Origin: Saprospiraceae bacterium
Lineage (GTDB): Bacteria > Bacteroidota > Bacteroidia > Chitinophagales > Saprospiraceae
Direction: 5' to 3'
NCBI GenBank assembly: GCA_019638455.1
Contig: JAHBTU010000004.1
Coordinates: 558,001-622,000 of the forward strand
Length of the DNA: 64,000 nt
Positions 33,612 through 43,800 of the stretch are shown piece after piece (position 1 is the first letter of the stretch; each line of letters begins with the position of its first letter). Made by a program: the position numbers and the translations under genes. Under the pieces are notes generated by a model. It made no database searches. It worked only from the letters and a program-made list of their open reading frames with translations, and was not told the DNA's origin.

Positions 33612-34838
33612 ATGCTTCGAGTGCTCACTCTTTTCGCGCTGGCGTCTGGCCTAATGAGCCTGACGGCTTTCCGGGCGGAAAACCCGAAGTGCAACAACCA
33701 GCCACTCTTGGCAAATGACGCGGCCGCTCTCGCCCAACTTTGCAGTGGGCTGACGCCGCTTCATTTACACGCACCACACAACTCGCCTGTAGCCGACACC
33801 CACACGGTGCTGCGCGTTCTACTGCTTGATTACAGCACCTACGACAGCGCCTACGCCGTTAAAATGCGCCGCCTCGTGCAGGCACAAATGCCTTCTTGCA
33901 CGGTGTCGGAATTTTGGGAAGGCTCCATCTACGACCTCAACTTGGCCTTAGCCACCCACGATGCGGTGGTAGTGGCTTACCCTTCCGGCGGCAAGTCGGA
34001 CATGAACAAAACATATGGCAAGCAATTGGAGCAATATGTGCGGCAGGGTGGGGTAGTGGTCTTCACAGGCACCGACGATTACCGCGTGTTGCAGCAATTT
34101 GGCCTGTTCGACGTGAACTTTGGTTATTTCTGCCAAGACCCCGTGATACATGAAATCATCACGGCACACCCTATACTGGAAGGCACAAAAGGACAATTCA
34201 CGCTGAGCGACTACGCATATCCGCTCGATATCACTGACCCCGATTTCACTACGCTGGTGGACGTGTTGGGCTACGACGAAGAGAGCGCCCCTATGCGCTG
34301 CTGGTCTGAAACGGATGAGGTCGTTCCATCGGAGTTGCGCAATTTTCCGGTCATTGGCTACAAGACACTCGGCGCGGGCAAAGTCGTCTATCTCGGCATG
34401 GAATACTACTACGACCAACCCGAGCCTGCCCGCATTCTTTCCAATACGCTTCGTTGGGCCACCCAATCCAAGGCCGCACAACAACAGCCAATGGTGTCGA
34501 AAGGCGACCTCCAGCCCAATCGCGCCGTGAAACGCAGCGAGGAAGTGCTGCAAGCAGGCAGCGGCCCCAAAATGGATGTGTTCGATGTGAAAATCTACCC
34601 GAACCCCTACTACGAAAAGGCCACGCTGGACGTGGAACTGAAAACTTCCGCTACGCTGGCCGTCGAAATGACCGACGAAACTGGCAGAATCGTGGCGGTG
34701 GTGCTTCCACAGAAAAATCTCCACGCTGGCTTATATCGGCTCGAGCTGCCCAATCTTCCGGCGGGCATCTATTTCGTTCAGTGCAAAACGGGTGAAAAAG
34801 TGACCACTCGAAAAGTGGTGAAAGCGACAGCTCGTTGA
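33612..34838 (+). CDS. Secreted ThuA/GATase1-like protein with T9SS sorting domain
   Basis: A 408-aa exported protein (signal MLRVLTLFALASGLMSLTAF). Residues about 75-290 resemble a class I glutamine-amidotransferase-like/ThuA fold: VLRVLLLDYSTYDSAYAVKM, YDLNLALATHDAVVVAYPSG, LEQYVRQGGVVVFTGTDDYR, ILEGTKGQFTLSDYAYPL and KTLGAGKVVYLGMEYYYDQP. The nucleophilic cysteine of GATases is not obvious (the strand ends TGTDD), so a binding role is more likely than catalysis. Residues about 325-408 are a T9SS sorting domain (VKIYPNPYYEKATLDVE ... PAGIYFVQCKTGEKVTTRKVV). The ATG at 33612 gives the signal peptide. It has its own promoter and terminator. Confidence 0.8.
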   Translation: MLRVLTLFALASGLMSLTAFRAENPKCNNQPLLANDAAALAQLCSGLTPLHLHAPHNSPVADTHTVLRVLLLDYSTYDSAYAVKMRRLVQAQMPSCTVSEFWEGSIYDLNLALATHDAVVVAYPSGGKSDMNKTYGKQLEQYVRQGGVVVFTGTDDYRVLQQFGLFDVNFGYFCQDPVIHEIITAHPILEGTKGQFTLSDYAYPLDITDPDFTTLVDVLGYDEESAPMRCWSETDEVVPSELRNFPVIGYKTLGAGKVVYLGMEYYYDQPEPARILSNTLRWATQSKAAQQQPMVSKGDLQPNRAVKRSEEVLQAGSGPKMDVFDVKIYPNPYYEKATLDVELKTSATLAVEMTDETGRIVAVVLPQKNLHAGLYRLELPNLPAGIYFVQCKTGEKVTTRKVVKATAR

Positions 34839-34929
34839 AGTTGGGGTAGTTTCGGCGATGATTTGGGCGGCGTGCCAAAAAAAAGCACTGGCGAAATGCT
34901 CGCAAACAATCGTTTCCAAAAAATTTTTG

Positions 34930-34962
34930 ATGGGGCAATCGCATGGTTGCCCCATTTTTTTT
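34930..34962 (+). terminator. Terminator of the ThuA-like gene
   Basis: ATGGGGCAA/TTGCCCCAT with loop TCGCATGG and eight Ts. Confidence 0.88.
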
Positions 34963-34966
34963 GCTT

Positions 34967-34974
34967 TACCTTTG
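34967..34974 (+). promoter_or_regulatory. Probable -7 box of the amylase promoter
   Basis: TACCTTTG fits TAnnTTTG; a GTTG at 34946-34949 may be the -33 element. The implied leader of about 190 nt contains two hairpins (35012-35049 and 35117-35137). Confidence 0.5.
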
Positions 34975-35011
34975 GCGCGTCCTTACCATATTGTCCGCCA
35001 TAGTACTGACG

Positions 35012-35049
35012 AAGGCGGGTCTTGCCAAAGCTTTTAATCCCGCCTTTTT
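35012..35049 (+). terminator. Terminator-like hairpin in the amylase leader
   Basis: AAGGCGGG/CCCGCCTT stem with a long loop, then T-run. It is placed between the putative promoter and the start codon, so it may attenuate. A second small stem (CCCGA/TCGGG, then TTTT) follows at about 35117-35137. Confidence 0.55.
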
Positions 35050-35172
35050 CCCTGTTCCATTTCCGATTCAGATGCTGACACGGCAAAGGCTGTGTCGCAG
35101 GCAAGGCTTTAACCAAGCCCGACGCTGCTCGGGTTTTGCAATATCTTTATTTTCAAAACAAAAAACAGGTGT

Positions 35173-38100
35173 ATGAAACCTTCGGTTACTCGACTTCTCT
35201 TCACAGGAATTCTTCTCTCCTCGCTCCTCTGCCTGCCTTCGCGCACCCATGCGCAGGATGTCATCATGCAGGGCTTCTACTGGAACACCCACCCCGGCGA
35301 CGTGACCAATACCACCACCGGAGGTATCTGGTGGGACACGCTGACCACCGTAGCGCCCCAACTCGCCGCCGCCGGCTTCAGCACCGTGTGGACACCGCCG
35401 CCGACCAAAAGTTTCGCGGGCGTGTGGGACATGGGCTACGGCACTTACGACTACTTCGACCTCGGCAGCTTTCTCAGCAAAGGCACCACCCGCACCCGCC
35501 ACGGCAGCCGAGCTGATTTGGATGCCATGATAGCGGCCATGCACACCAACAACATCAAGGTCATGGCCGACGTGGTGCTCAATCACCGGGGCGGCGCCGA
35601 TGCCATCGCCCCCTATCAAGTGGACGGTTTTGGCAGCGGTTACAACGTGTTCACTCCGCCGAGCAACCGCATCCCCAGCGGCCCGGAAGACGTGCACCCC
35701 ACCAACCAACACCCCGACCTCAACCCCGACTACCACAACCGCATCTTCTTTGAGGACATCTGTCATTTCAACGAAAACGACACCGACCCGCCCACCAACG
35801 CGGACGGCACAGCGGGCAGTTGGTTTTTTGGAAACCCAATCATCGTCGGTTCCATGGGCGACTCGCTCATCATGTGGGGACGCTGGCTCGTGAACGATGT
35901 GGGCTTCGACGAACTCCGCCTCGACGCGGTGAAACACGTTGACCCGTGGTACATCGCCAAATTTTTGGTGGAATCAAAAAACGGGGCGCAGCCCTACGCC
36001 ATCGGAGAGTCCTTCGAGTATGGGTTGAGCAACTTGGTCAACTACCACAATGATGTGGAAACCAGCCCCAACAGCGGCTCCAAATCCGCCAAAATGTCTC
36101 TCTTCGACTTCCCCCTGCGTGCCGCGCTGAAGTCGGTGCTGAACAACACCTCCGGCACGACGGATTTGTACAACACCCTCGGCAACGCAGGCCTCGTGTG
36201 GGCCACCAGCATGGACGGCGACGACGTATCCACTTGGCTCGAAAGCCACGACACCGACCGCACAGGCTACATCGGTGCTAGCGAAGGCTGCCCCATTCCC
36301 TTCGGCAGCGCCTGTCTTGAGCTCTATACAGAACATGACCACGACCCTATCACAGCGGACAAAGAAGATATGGGTTATCCCCTGCTCATGGCTGCCGAAG
36401 GCCGCCCGGTGGTGTTTTGGAAAGATTGGTACTGGTTTGGCCTCGACGATGACATCAAGTGGCAAATGGCGCTGCGCAACACCTTTGCCAAAGGCACCTC
36501 CGACCATATCCAAAACATGGCTGGTTTTTGGCCCACCGACCCGCCCTACGATGGCGACAATCAGGGCGGCAATATGTTCGCCATGCGCCGCAACGGACTC
36601 ACGGGCGGCACCAGCGACGGCCTCGTGTTGGGCCTGAACGACCACCCGACGAAGAAAAACGCGGTGTATGTCAACACGCCGTTCACGAACAAGTATTTGA
36701 AAGACTATTCCGACGGATTACTGTTCAAAACCACGCAAGCGTTCGGCGATTCGCGGGCACTCATCGAAGCAGGCCCGCGCGATTACGCTTGGTGGTCGGT
36801 CACGGGTTTGTACCCAACATCGCCCGCAACGGCAGCCAGCCATTTCAACATGGATGCCACGCCGGGCGGTTGCCCACACTTTATCGCTGTGTGCGTGGCC
36901 GATGCCGCCAACCTGATTGTCAACGGCGCCCCCATTGCCGTCGGCGACGAAATAGCGGTGAAAAACGCTGCCGGGCAAGTGGTCGGCATCGGACGCATTG
37001 GGCAAGGATTTCGGTGGGACGGCGTGAAGGATATGATTATCGAAGTGCTCGGAGCGCCTTCCTCAAATGGGTTGGCAAATGATGAAAATTTCCGCGTGTT
37101 CGTGTGGGACGCGAGTGCCAGTTCGGAAGTTGAAATAGGCACCGTGCAATACGCGGCGAACGCCACGAATTTCAATTTCTCCCCTGAGCGTCCCAACTCT
37201 CCAAACCGCAATGGAAATTTTTCCACGTTTTCGCTGACGACCACCGCGACGGGCGCATTTGACTGCGAGGGCATTTCCCGCATCGTTGCTTTCAACACGC
37301 AAGCTGCCGTGAACCAGCCATTTTGTGCCAACGACCAAGCCGATGTCGAGGCCTACAACAGCGGCTGGACCAACGGCTCGAACGGCGGCAACGGCTTTGG
37401 CGCATGGGCGCTAAGCACCACCGGAACGGCAGGCCATTTTATCGGAAGTTCTGCCAACAACGGCAATGGCGACGGCAATGCCGACGGCGACATCAACACG
37501 GGCGGCGAGGCTTGGGGGATGTTTGCCAACTCCGGTGGTGTCGCCAACGCGGTGCGCCCATTTGCGGCAAACCTTCCGCCCGGCGCGGTTTTTTCCGTAA
37601 ACATGGACAACGGCTTCATAGAAGCAGGCGGCTCGGTGGGTTTTGGTTTGCGAAATGCCAGCGGCGAAAACCTGCTTGAGTTTTATTTCCGCAACGGCGA
37701 ACCAGACTACAAAACCAACGACCTCACCGGCGAGCATGGCACCAGCATCGGCTTCACCGACGAGGGGCTTTCCTTGCAATTCACCTTGCAAACGGCGACG
37801 ACTTACCAGCTGGTCGTCACGCCGTTGGGAGGTTCTTCCTCTACGTTTTCTGGCAGTTTGAAAAATCCGGCGGGTGGCCAAGCCATTTCACAAGTAAGGC
37901 TTTTCAATGCCAACGCGGGCAACTTCGGCGAGCGCGACGCTTTTTTCAACAGCCTCGGTGTGTGTTACCCTGCCACTTTGGTCATCAACGAGGTGGACTA
38001 CGACCAACCCGGCACCGACACGCAGGAATTTATTGAACTGAAAAACGTGAGCGCCGCGACGGTGAACTTGGACAATTACAAATTGGAACTGGTGGACGGC

Positions 38101-40701
38101 GGGACAAACACGGTGTATCGCACCGTTGATTTGCCCGACGTCAACCTTGCGGCAGGCGGTTATTACGTCATCTGCGGGAATGGCTCAGGGGTGCCCAACT
38201 GTAATTTTAACTTCGACGGCGCTGGTTCCGACAGAATCCAAAACGGCGCACCCGATGCCATCAGATTGGTTCTGAACAATATCATCACAGTGGATGCGCT
38301 CAGCTACGAAGGCTCGGTGCCGGGTGCAGTGGAAGGCTCCGGCGCAGGGTTGAACGACGACGGCACCTCTCCCGCCCAAAACCTCGGTCTCTCGCGCATC
38401 CCCGACGGCAACGATACCGACCAGAACAACGCCGATTTTGTGCTCACCTGCCTCTCTCCCGGCACAGCCAATATCGCCAACACCGACACCGACGGCGACG
38501 GTCGCCCCGATGCTTGCGACAATTGCCCCGAAATCGCCAATACTACTCAAATTGATACCGACATAGACGGCATAGGCGATGCTTGCGACGACTGTCCACT
38601 GGCGGTGAATGGCATCTCCAATTTCAACACGGTTACCTGCAATTGCGAACCCGGCTATTACCCTGTCACGGAGGAGCGCAATAGCCAAACCGTCATCATC
38701 GGATGCCAGCCATGCCCGCCTGGCAGTTATTGTCCTGATGGTATCAGTTCAATTCCATGTCCTCCGGGCATGTTCAGCAATGTGGTGGGTTCGACAGAAT
38801 GTCAGAACTGCGCGGCGGGTTTTTACCAAGACCAGTCGGGTCAGACGAGTTGCGCGGCCTGTCCTCCGGGCAAGTTCAGCAATGTGGTGGGTTCGACGGA
38901 ATGTCAGAACTGCGCGGCGGGTTTTTACCAAGACCAGTCGGGTCAGACGAGTTGTCTGGCTTGTGCTGAGGGTTCTTACCAAAACCAAATCGGACAAACT
39001 TCTTGTCTGGCTTGCGCGGCGGGTTCATATCAAGACCAAACGGGTCAAACATCCTGTCTGGCTTGTGCGGCGGGTTCGTTTAGCAACACAACAGGATCAA
39101 TAGTTTGCACGGCTTGTGCAATCAACACCTACAGTGCTTCTTCTGGCGCAACTGAATGCGCGTCTTGCGGGAGCGGCTTTTACAGCCCGGAGGGTTCGGC
39201 ATCTTGCTCGATGTGCGATTTAGCCTTCGATGCAACACCGATAGAGGAATCCTGTGCGGGCGCTATGGACGGCCAAATCACCATCAGCAACGTCACGGGT
39301 GGCACCGGGCCTTTCCTGTATTCGATTGACAACGGCGAAAACTATTTCAATACCGCAACCTTTACCGATTTGCCTGCCAATACCTATCAGGTGCGTGTGA
39401 AGGATGATTTCCTCTGCGAAAGTGATGCTGTCGAGGTAATTGTTGAGTTGGGGCCTTGCTCCTACACCATCAGCGGCACCGTCATCTGGGAACACGACGA
39501 TGCGAGCGGTATCAAAGATGTCAACGTGGCGCTCACGGGCGACCAGACAGGTTCAACCACCACACCCTTGAGCGGTGCCTATTCGCTCACCGTCACTTCC
39601 GGCTCGAACTTCACGGTCACCCCCACCAAAAACATCAACAAGCTCAATGGTCTGACTACCGCCGATGCTACTCGTGTGCAGCAACACGTGGCAAACGTGA
39701 ACCCGTTGCCCGGCCCGTTCAAGCGTATTGCCGCCGATGTGAACAAGAGCAATTCCATCACCACGCTCGATGCCACGCTTATCAACCAAGTGCTGCTCGG
39801 CAACCCGGCGGCAAACGCTCAGTTCAACACCTCGTGGCGTTTTGTGCCGGCGGCCTACACGTTCCCGAACCCGAACGCGCCGTGGGGTTTTCCCGAAAAA
39901 ATCACGCTAACCGGCGTGAGTGGCGACGTGAGTGGTCAGGATTTTAAAGGCATCAAATTGGGCGATGTGGCGACTACTTTTGCCAACCCAGCCAATTTTG
40001 GGGCAGGCAACCCATTCGTGTTGAATGTGCGAGAGCAAGTTTTGCAACCCAACTCGGAAGTCGTGGCGGCGTTCAGCGCCAACCAGTTGGACGATTTGAC
40101 CTCGTTCCAATTTGCCCTGCGTTTCGATGTGGAAAAATTGATGCTGACGGATATTCAGCCGCTCGCAGCCTTGCCGCTCACAGTGGACAACTTCGGTACT
40201 TACAACCTTGCCGAGGGAGAAATTCGCGGCGTGTGGTCGCAAGCAGCGGGTGTGGCAATAGAAGAAGCCGCCCCCGTTTTCCAATTGACATTCAAAGTGC
40301 TGGAAGGCGGCGGCAAATTGAGCGAATCGCTGTACTTGGACGACGAGGCTTTGCCAGGTTTTGCCTACAACAGCGAATTGGAGGAGTCGGGCGTGAAACT
40401 ACATTTCTTGGCATCCACCAGCACGGGCGACCCAGCAGCGGCGAGCGGTGTGCGGTTGCTCCAAAACCGCCCCAACCCGTTCAGCGGCACGACGACGCTC
40501 GGTTTTGTGCTGCCGGAAAGTTGCGAGGCGCAGTTGCGGGTGTTCGATGTGTCGGGAAAAATGTTGTCAGAAAGAAAAGCCCAATACCCAGCGGGCCGGA
40601 ACGAGGAAACGTTTGATTTGGAAGGCGCGAGCGGGGTTTTGTGGTATGAGTTGGTGACACCGTTCGGGATTTTGACAAAGAAAATGGTGGCGACGAAGTA
40701 A
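35173..40701 (+). CDS. Multidomain GH13 alpha-amylase with T9SS sorting domain
   Basis: An 1842-aa secreted enzyme. Signal peptide 1-27. GH13 catalytic domain about 28-500 with the four conserved regions: DVVLNH (133-138), GFDELRLDAVKHV (nucleophile D251), AIGESFEY (acid/base E279) and ESHD (D360). It should cleave alpha-1,4-glucans outside the cell. Then a domain about 585-690, a lectin-like beta sandwich about 715-935, a lamin-tail domain from about 935, thrombospondin type-3 calcium loops at about 1106-1145 (DTDGDGRPDACDNCPE), Cys-rich ephrin-receptor-like repeats 1179-1347, an SprB-like repeat, a dockerin-like pair (about 1432-1546), a cohesin-like domain (about 1616-1746) and a T9SS sorting domain (about 1760-1842). 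The last 400 residues are closely shared with the giants at 45126 and 57325. Confidence 0.93.
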   Translation: MKPSVTRLLFTGILLSSLLCLPSRTHAQDVIMQGFYWNTHPGDVTNTTTGGIWWDTLTTVAPQLAAAGFSTVWTPPPTKSFAGVWDMGYGTYDYFDLGSFLSKGTTRTRHGSRADLDAMIAAMHTNNIKVMADVVLNHRGGADAIAPYQVDGFGSGYNVFTPPSNRIPSGPEDVHPTNQHPDLNPDYHNRIFFEDICHFNENDTDPPTNADGTAGSWFFGNPIIVGSMGDSLIMWGRWLVNDVGFDELRLDAVKHVDPWYIAKFLVESKNGAQPYAIGESFEYGLSNLVNYHNDVETSPNSGSKSAKMSLFDFPLRAALKSVLNNTSGTTDLYNTLGNAGLVWATSMDGDDVSTWLESHDTDRTGYIGASEGCPIPFGSACLELYTEHDHDPITADKEDMGYPLLMAAEGRPVVFWKDWYWFGLDDDIKWQMALRNTFAKGTSDHIQNMAGFWPTDPPYDGDNQGGNMFAMRRNGLTGGTSDGLVLGLNDHPTKKNAVYVNTPFTNKYLKDYSDGLLFKTTQAFGDSRALIEAGPRDYAWWSVTGLYPTSPATAASHFNMDATPGGCPHFIAVCVADAANLIVNGAPIAVGDEIAVKNAAGQVVGIGRIGQGFRWDGVKDMIIEVLGAPSSNGLANDENFRVFVWDASASSEVEIGTVQYAANATNFNFSPERPNSPNRNGNFSTFSLTTTATGAFDCEGISRIVAFNTQAAVNQPFCANDQADVEAYNSGWTNGSNGGNGFGAWALSTTGTAGHFIGSSANNGNGDGNADGDINTGGEAWGMFANSGGVANAVRPFAANLPPGAVFSVNMDNGFIEAGGSVGFGLRNASGENLLEFYFRNGEPDYKTNDLTGEHGTSIGFTDEGLSLQFTLQTATTYQLVVTPLGGSSSTFSGSLKNPAGGQAISQVRLFNANAGNFGERDAFFNSLGVCYPATLVINEVDYDQPGTDTQEFIELKNVSAATVNLDNYKLELVDGGTNTVYRTVDLPDVNLAAGGYYVICGNGSGVPNCNFNFDGAGSDRIQNGAPDAIRLVLNNIITVDALSYEGSVPGAVEGSGAGLNDDGTSPAQNLGLSRIPDGNDTDQNNADFVLTCLSPGTANIANTDTDGDGRPDACDNCPEIANTTQIDTDIDGIGDACDDCPLAVNGISNFNTVTCNCEPGYYPVTEERNSQTVIIGCQPCPPGSYCPDGISSIPCPPGMFSNVVGSTECQNCAAGFYQDQSGQTSCAACPPGKFSNVVGSTECQNCAAGFYQDQSGQTSCLACAEGSYQNQIGQTSCLACAAGSYQDQTGQTSCLACAAGSFSNTTGSIVCTACAINTYSASSGATECASCGSGFYSPEGSASCSMCDLAFDATPIEESCAGAMDGQITISNVTGGTGPFLYSIDNGENYFNTATFTDLPANTYQVRVKDDFLCESDAVEVIVELGPCSYTISGTVIWEHDDASGIKDVNVALTGDQTGSTTTPLSGAYSLTVTSGSNFTVTPTKNINKLNGLTTADATRVQQHVANVNPLPGPFKRIAADVNKSNSITTLDATLINQVLLGNPAANAQFNTSWRFVPAAYTFPNPNAPWGFPEKITLTGVSGDVSGQDFKGIKLGDVATTFANPANFGAGNPFVLNVREQVLQPNSEVVAAFSANQLDDLTSFQFALRFDVEKLMLTDIQPLAALPLTVDNFGTYNLAEGEIRGVWSQAAGVAIEEAAPVFQLTFKVLEGGGKLSESLYLDDEALPGFAYNSELEESGVKLHFLASTSTGDPAAASGVRLLQNRPNPFSGTTTLGFVLPESCEAQLRVFDVSGKMLSERKAQYPAGRNEETFDLEGASGVLWYELVTPFGILTKKMVATK
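38758..38961 (+). repeat. Perfect 102-bp tandem duplication in the Cys-rich region
   Basis: Units starting at 38758 and 38860, 34 codons each (CPPGxFSNVVGSTEC ... QTSC), differ at only a few bases. Shorter, more diverged units follow to 39215. This suggests recent unit duplication. Confidence 0.9.
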
Positions 40702-40726
40702 ATGTTATTCAAGTGTTTTGAGCTTT

Positions 40727-40762
40727 GGAAGGCACGACTGAGGCAAAGTCGTGCCTTCCTCA
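40727..40762 (+). terminator. Terminator of the amylase gene
   Basis: GGAAGGCACGACT/AGTCGTGCCTTCC, 13-bp perfect stem with loop GAGGCAA; the T-run is weak (TCATTT). Confidence 0.75.
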
Positions 40763-40848
40763 TTTAAAGGGGCTTTGCTTTTTTCTGTGGGTGTCTGCTT
40801 CGGACACAGTAATTTTCGGACTGTTTTGAAAACCCGCTTGCAATCAAT

Positions 40849-43800
40849 ATGTACCGAGTGGTTGTATTGCTGTTAATCCTATGCCCGTATCGCCTTTTAC
40901 CGCAGACTACGGCAAACGATTTCGAGCTCCTTTCCACCGCGAAAGGGCTGTCGCAGGGTATGGTGTTCGACATCCTCCAAGGGCACGACGGCTTTCTGTG
41001 GCTCGCCACCAAAGACGGGCTAAATCGGTATGACGGTTACAATTTCAAAATTTTCGCCCACGACCCTTTCGCCCGGTTTTCAATTTCCAATAACGAAGTC
41101 CGGCAACTTTTTGAGGATAAACAAGGCCGGATTTGGATAAACTACCCTCAAGGATTAGACATATTCGTCCCTGCAAGCGGTCGTTTTTTCCATTTGTCAT
41201 CCGAACATCTGCCGATTTATGCCGGCTCTGCGAATGCAGGAAGCCCGCTTACGTTTGCTTGCACCCCCGACGGCGCCGTGTGGATTACGGACAGGGTCAA
41301 ACTCTGGCGCATAGAGGTGCCGGAAAATTTGCTGAATACGGCGGCAAAAACGGGCAATGCCGCTCCCCGGTTGCCATACACGACCTTGTCTATGCCGCAA
41401 CCCGAAGGTTTGAATGGCACAGTGAAACCCATCAGCGTTTTTTACAGTAAACACTATCAACTCCTCGTCGGGACTACGCACGGGCTTTACCGGCTGGATA
41501 CCGCTACTCAAACGCTGTTGCCGTTGGCATTGCCCGGACAGTCCATAATTATTGCAGGGGAAGATGAAGCCGGAAGCATCTATTTGAAGGTACTCGAGCC
41601 TTCCAGCCGGCTCCTTATACCCGCCAAACCAGCAGACCTTTATCATACCCGGTCTAAATTTGATCTGTGTACCTGGGACGGACAGTCGGTGACACCGATA
41701 AACGTCCGGTTCATGCGGGTAGACAAATGCCAGTTCGACTATCAGGGCAATGTGTGGACATTACAGGAACACACGCTGCGCAAATGGCGACCGGAGGCTT
41801 TGAAAAGCGGCGAGAAGCCTGCATTCGAATGGGCATGGACCGACCCGGTCATTCGGACACCCGACTTTTATGTCCCCTCCTTTACCGTTGACCGCTCCGG
41901 AATCGCATGGGTGGGTACAAGCGGTTATGGAGTAATTAAAATCAACCCGCAAAAACCTAAATTTTCCAGTTATCTGTCCTACTATTCCCAACGTCGCGTG
42001 TTGGAAGACCCGCAAGGCAATCTGTTTACCACGATGAATCACGAATGGTTGTTCACCGACAAACAATTCGGGCGAAGCATATCGAATCCTTGGTTCTTTC
42101 AGGCTGATGGTGTCCAAGTATTGATTACGGTCTTCGATACGGCGGGCAATGGTTGGGGGGGCAACGGCTGGACGAATATCGGACAAAACCGCCTCTATCG
42201 CATCGCCGCTAATACTGGGGCGGTGCGGCATTTCCCGTGGGGAGGAATGGGGCTGATGTTGGACAGAAATAAAAAACTAATAAGCGTAAGCGAGGAAGGT
42301 CTCCTGCAATTCGACCCGGCAACCGAAAAAAGCAGACTTATCCCTTTTGACAAGCCTCAGACGCTGATTCCCTCTTACACCTACTCTCAATTGCTGTATG
42401 AAGACCCGACCGGCGACCTGTGGATTTTTGCATTCGAAGGATTGGTCAAAGCCACTCACGGGAACAACGGATATCAGTTTGCCCATTTCAAAAACAACCC
42501 CGACGACCGGGCCTCCTTATCCAACAACACGGTATTTTGCGTTGTTGCAGACCCCCTCGACCCAGCGCGTTACCTCTGGGTCGGGACAAAAGGTGGCGGG
42601 CTAAACCGCTTAGATAAACAAAACGGCACGTTTCAACACTTCAAAACAGAGCAAGGACTTCCCGACAATGTCGTGTATGGAATTCTTTCCGCCGGAAACT
42701 ATCTCTGGCTGAGCACCAACAGGGGTTTGTGCCGTTTTCATGTGCGGGATGAGACAGTAAAAAATTTCACCGTGGCCGACGGCCTTCAGGACAACGAGTT
42801 CAACCAGTCGAGTTACCTGAAGACTAAAGACGGCACGCTGATATTCGGCGGCGTCAACGGACTCACGGTCTTTCACCCCGATAGCCTCCGGTTCAACGAA
42901 TTTGTCCCGCAAGCCCGCATCGTGCGGGTGACGGTTGATAATATCCCGTTGGACGCTGCCAGCCAGAACGTGCTAAAACTGGCGCACAATCAAAATTTTA
43001 TCAGTTTTGAATTTGCGGCGCTTGAATTCAGCAACCCCGGCCAGAACCGTTACCGCTACCAGTTGGTTCGCCACAATACGTTCCGGGCCGATACGGAAAT
43101 GCCTTGGCAGGACTTGGGCGTAAAAAATTCCGTTCAATTCGCCAACCTGCAACCGGGCGATTACACATTCCGGGTATTGGGCAGCAACAACGACGGCCTG
43201 TGGAGTCAGGCTCCAGACGAATTCCGATTCTTCATCCAGCCTCCCTGGTGGGCCAGCTGGTGGGCGCTATTGTTCTACCTGACTGCCGTTGCCGCCCTCG
43301 TCGGGCTGCTCTACCGCTACCAACTCCGTCGGCGCCTCGAACATCAGGAAACCCATCGCTTGCGCGAACTGGACGATTTCAAAAGCCGCTTCTTCACCAA
43401 CATTACCCACGAGTTCCGCACACCATTGACGGTGATCCTGGGCATCAGCGAACAATGGTTGAAGGAGGAAACAGACGAGCCGAAACGCCATAAACTCGGG
43501 TTGATTAAACGCAACGGCGTGAACCTGCTGCGGCTAATCAACCAGATTCTGGATTTAGCAAAGATAGAGTCGAGTTCATTGAAAATCAATTATGTACATG
43601 GTGACGTGTCGGCTTATCTGCGCTACATCGTGGAAAGTCTTCATTCCTTTGCCAACGCGCAAAATGTGATGCTGCGAATGGAAATACCGGGGTCTCAGGG
43701 CCGGATTATGATGGACTACGACCCGGAGCGGCTTTTGCAAATTGTGCACAACCTGCTCTCGAACGCCATCAAATTCACGCCTTCCGGCGGCCAAGTGCTT

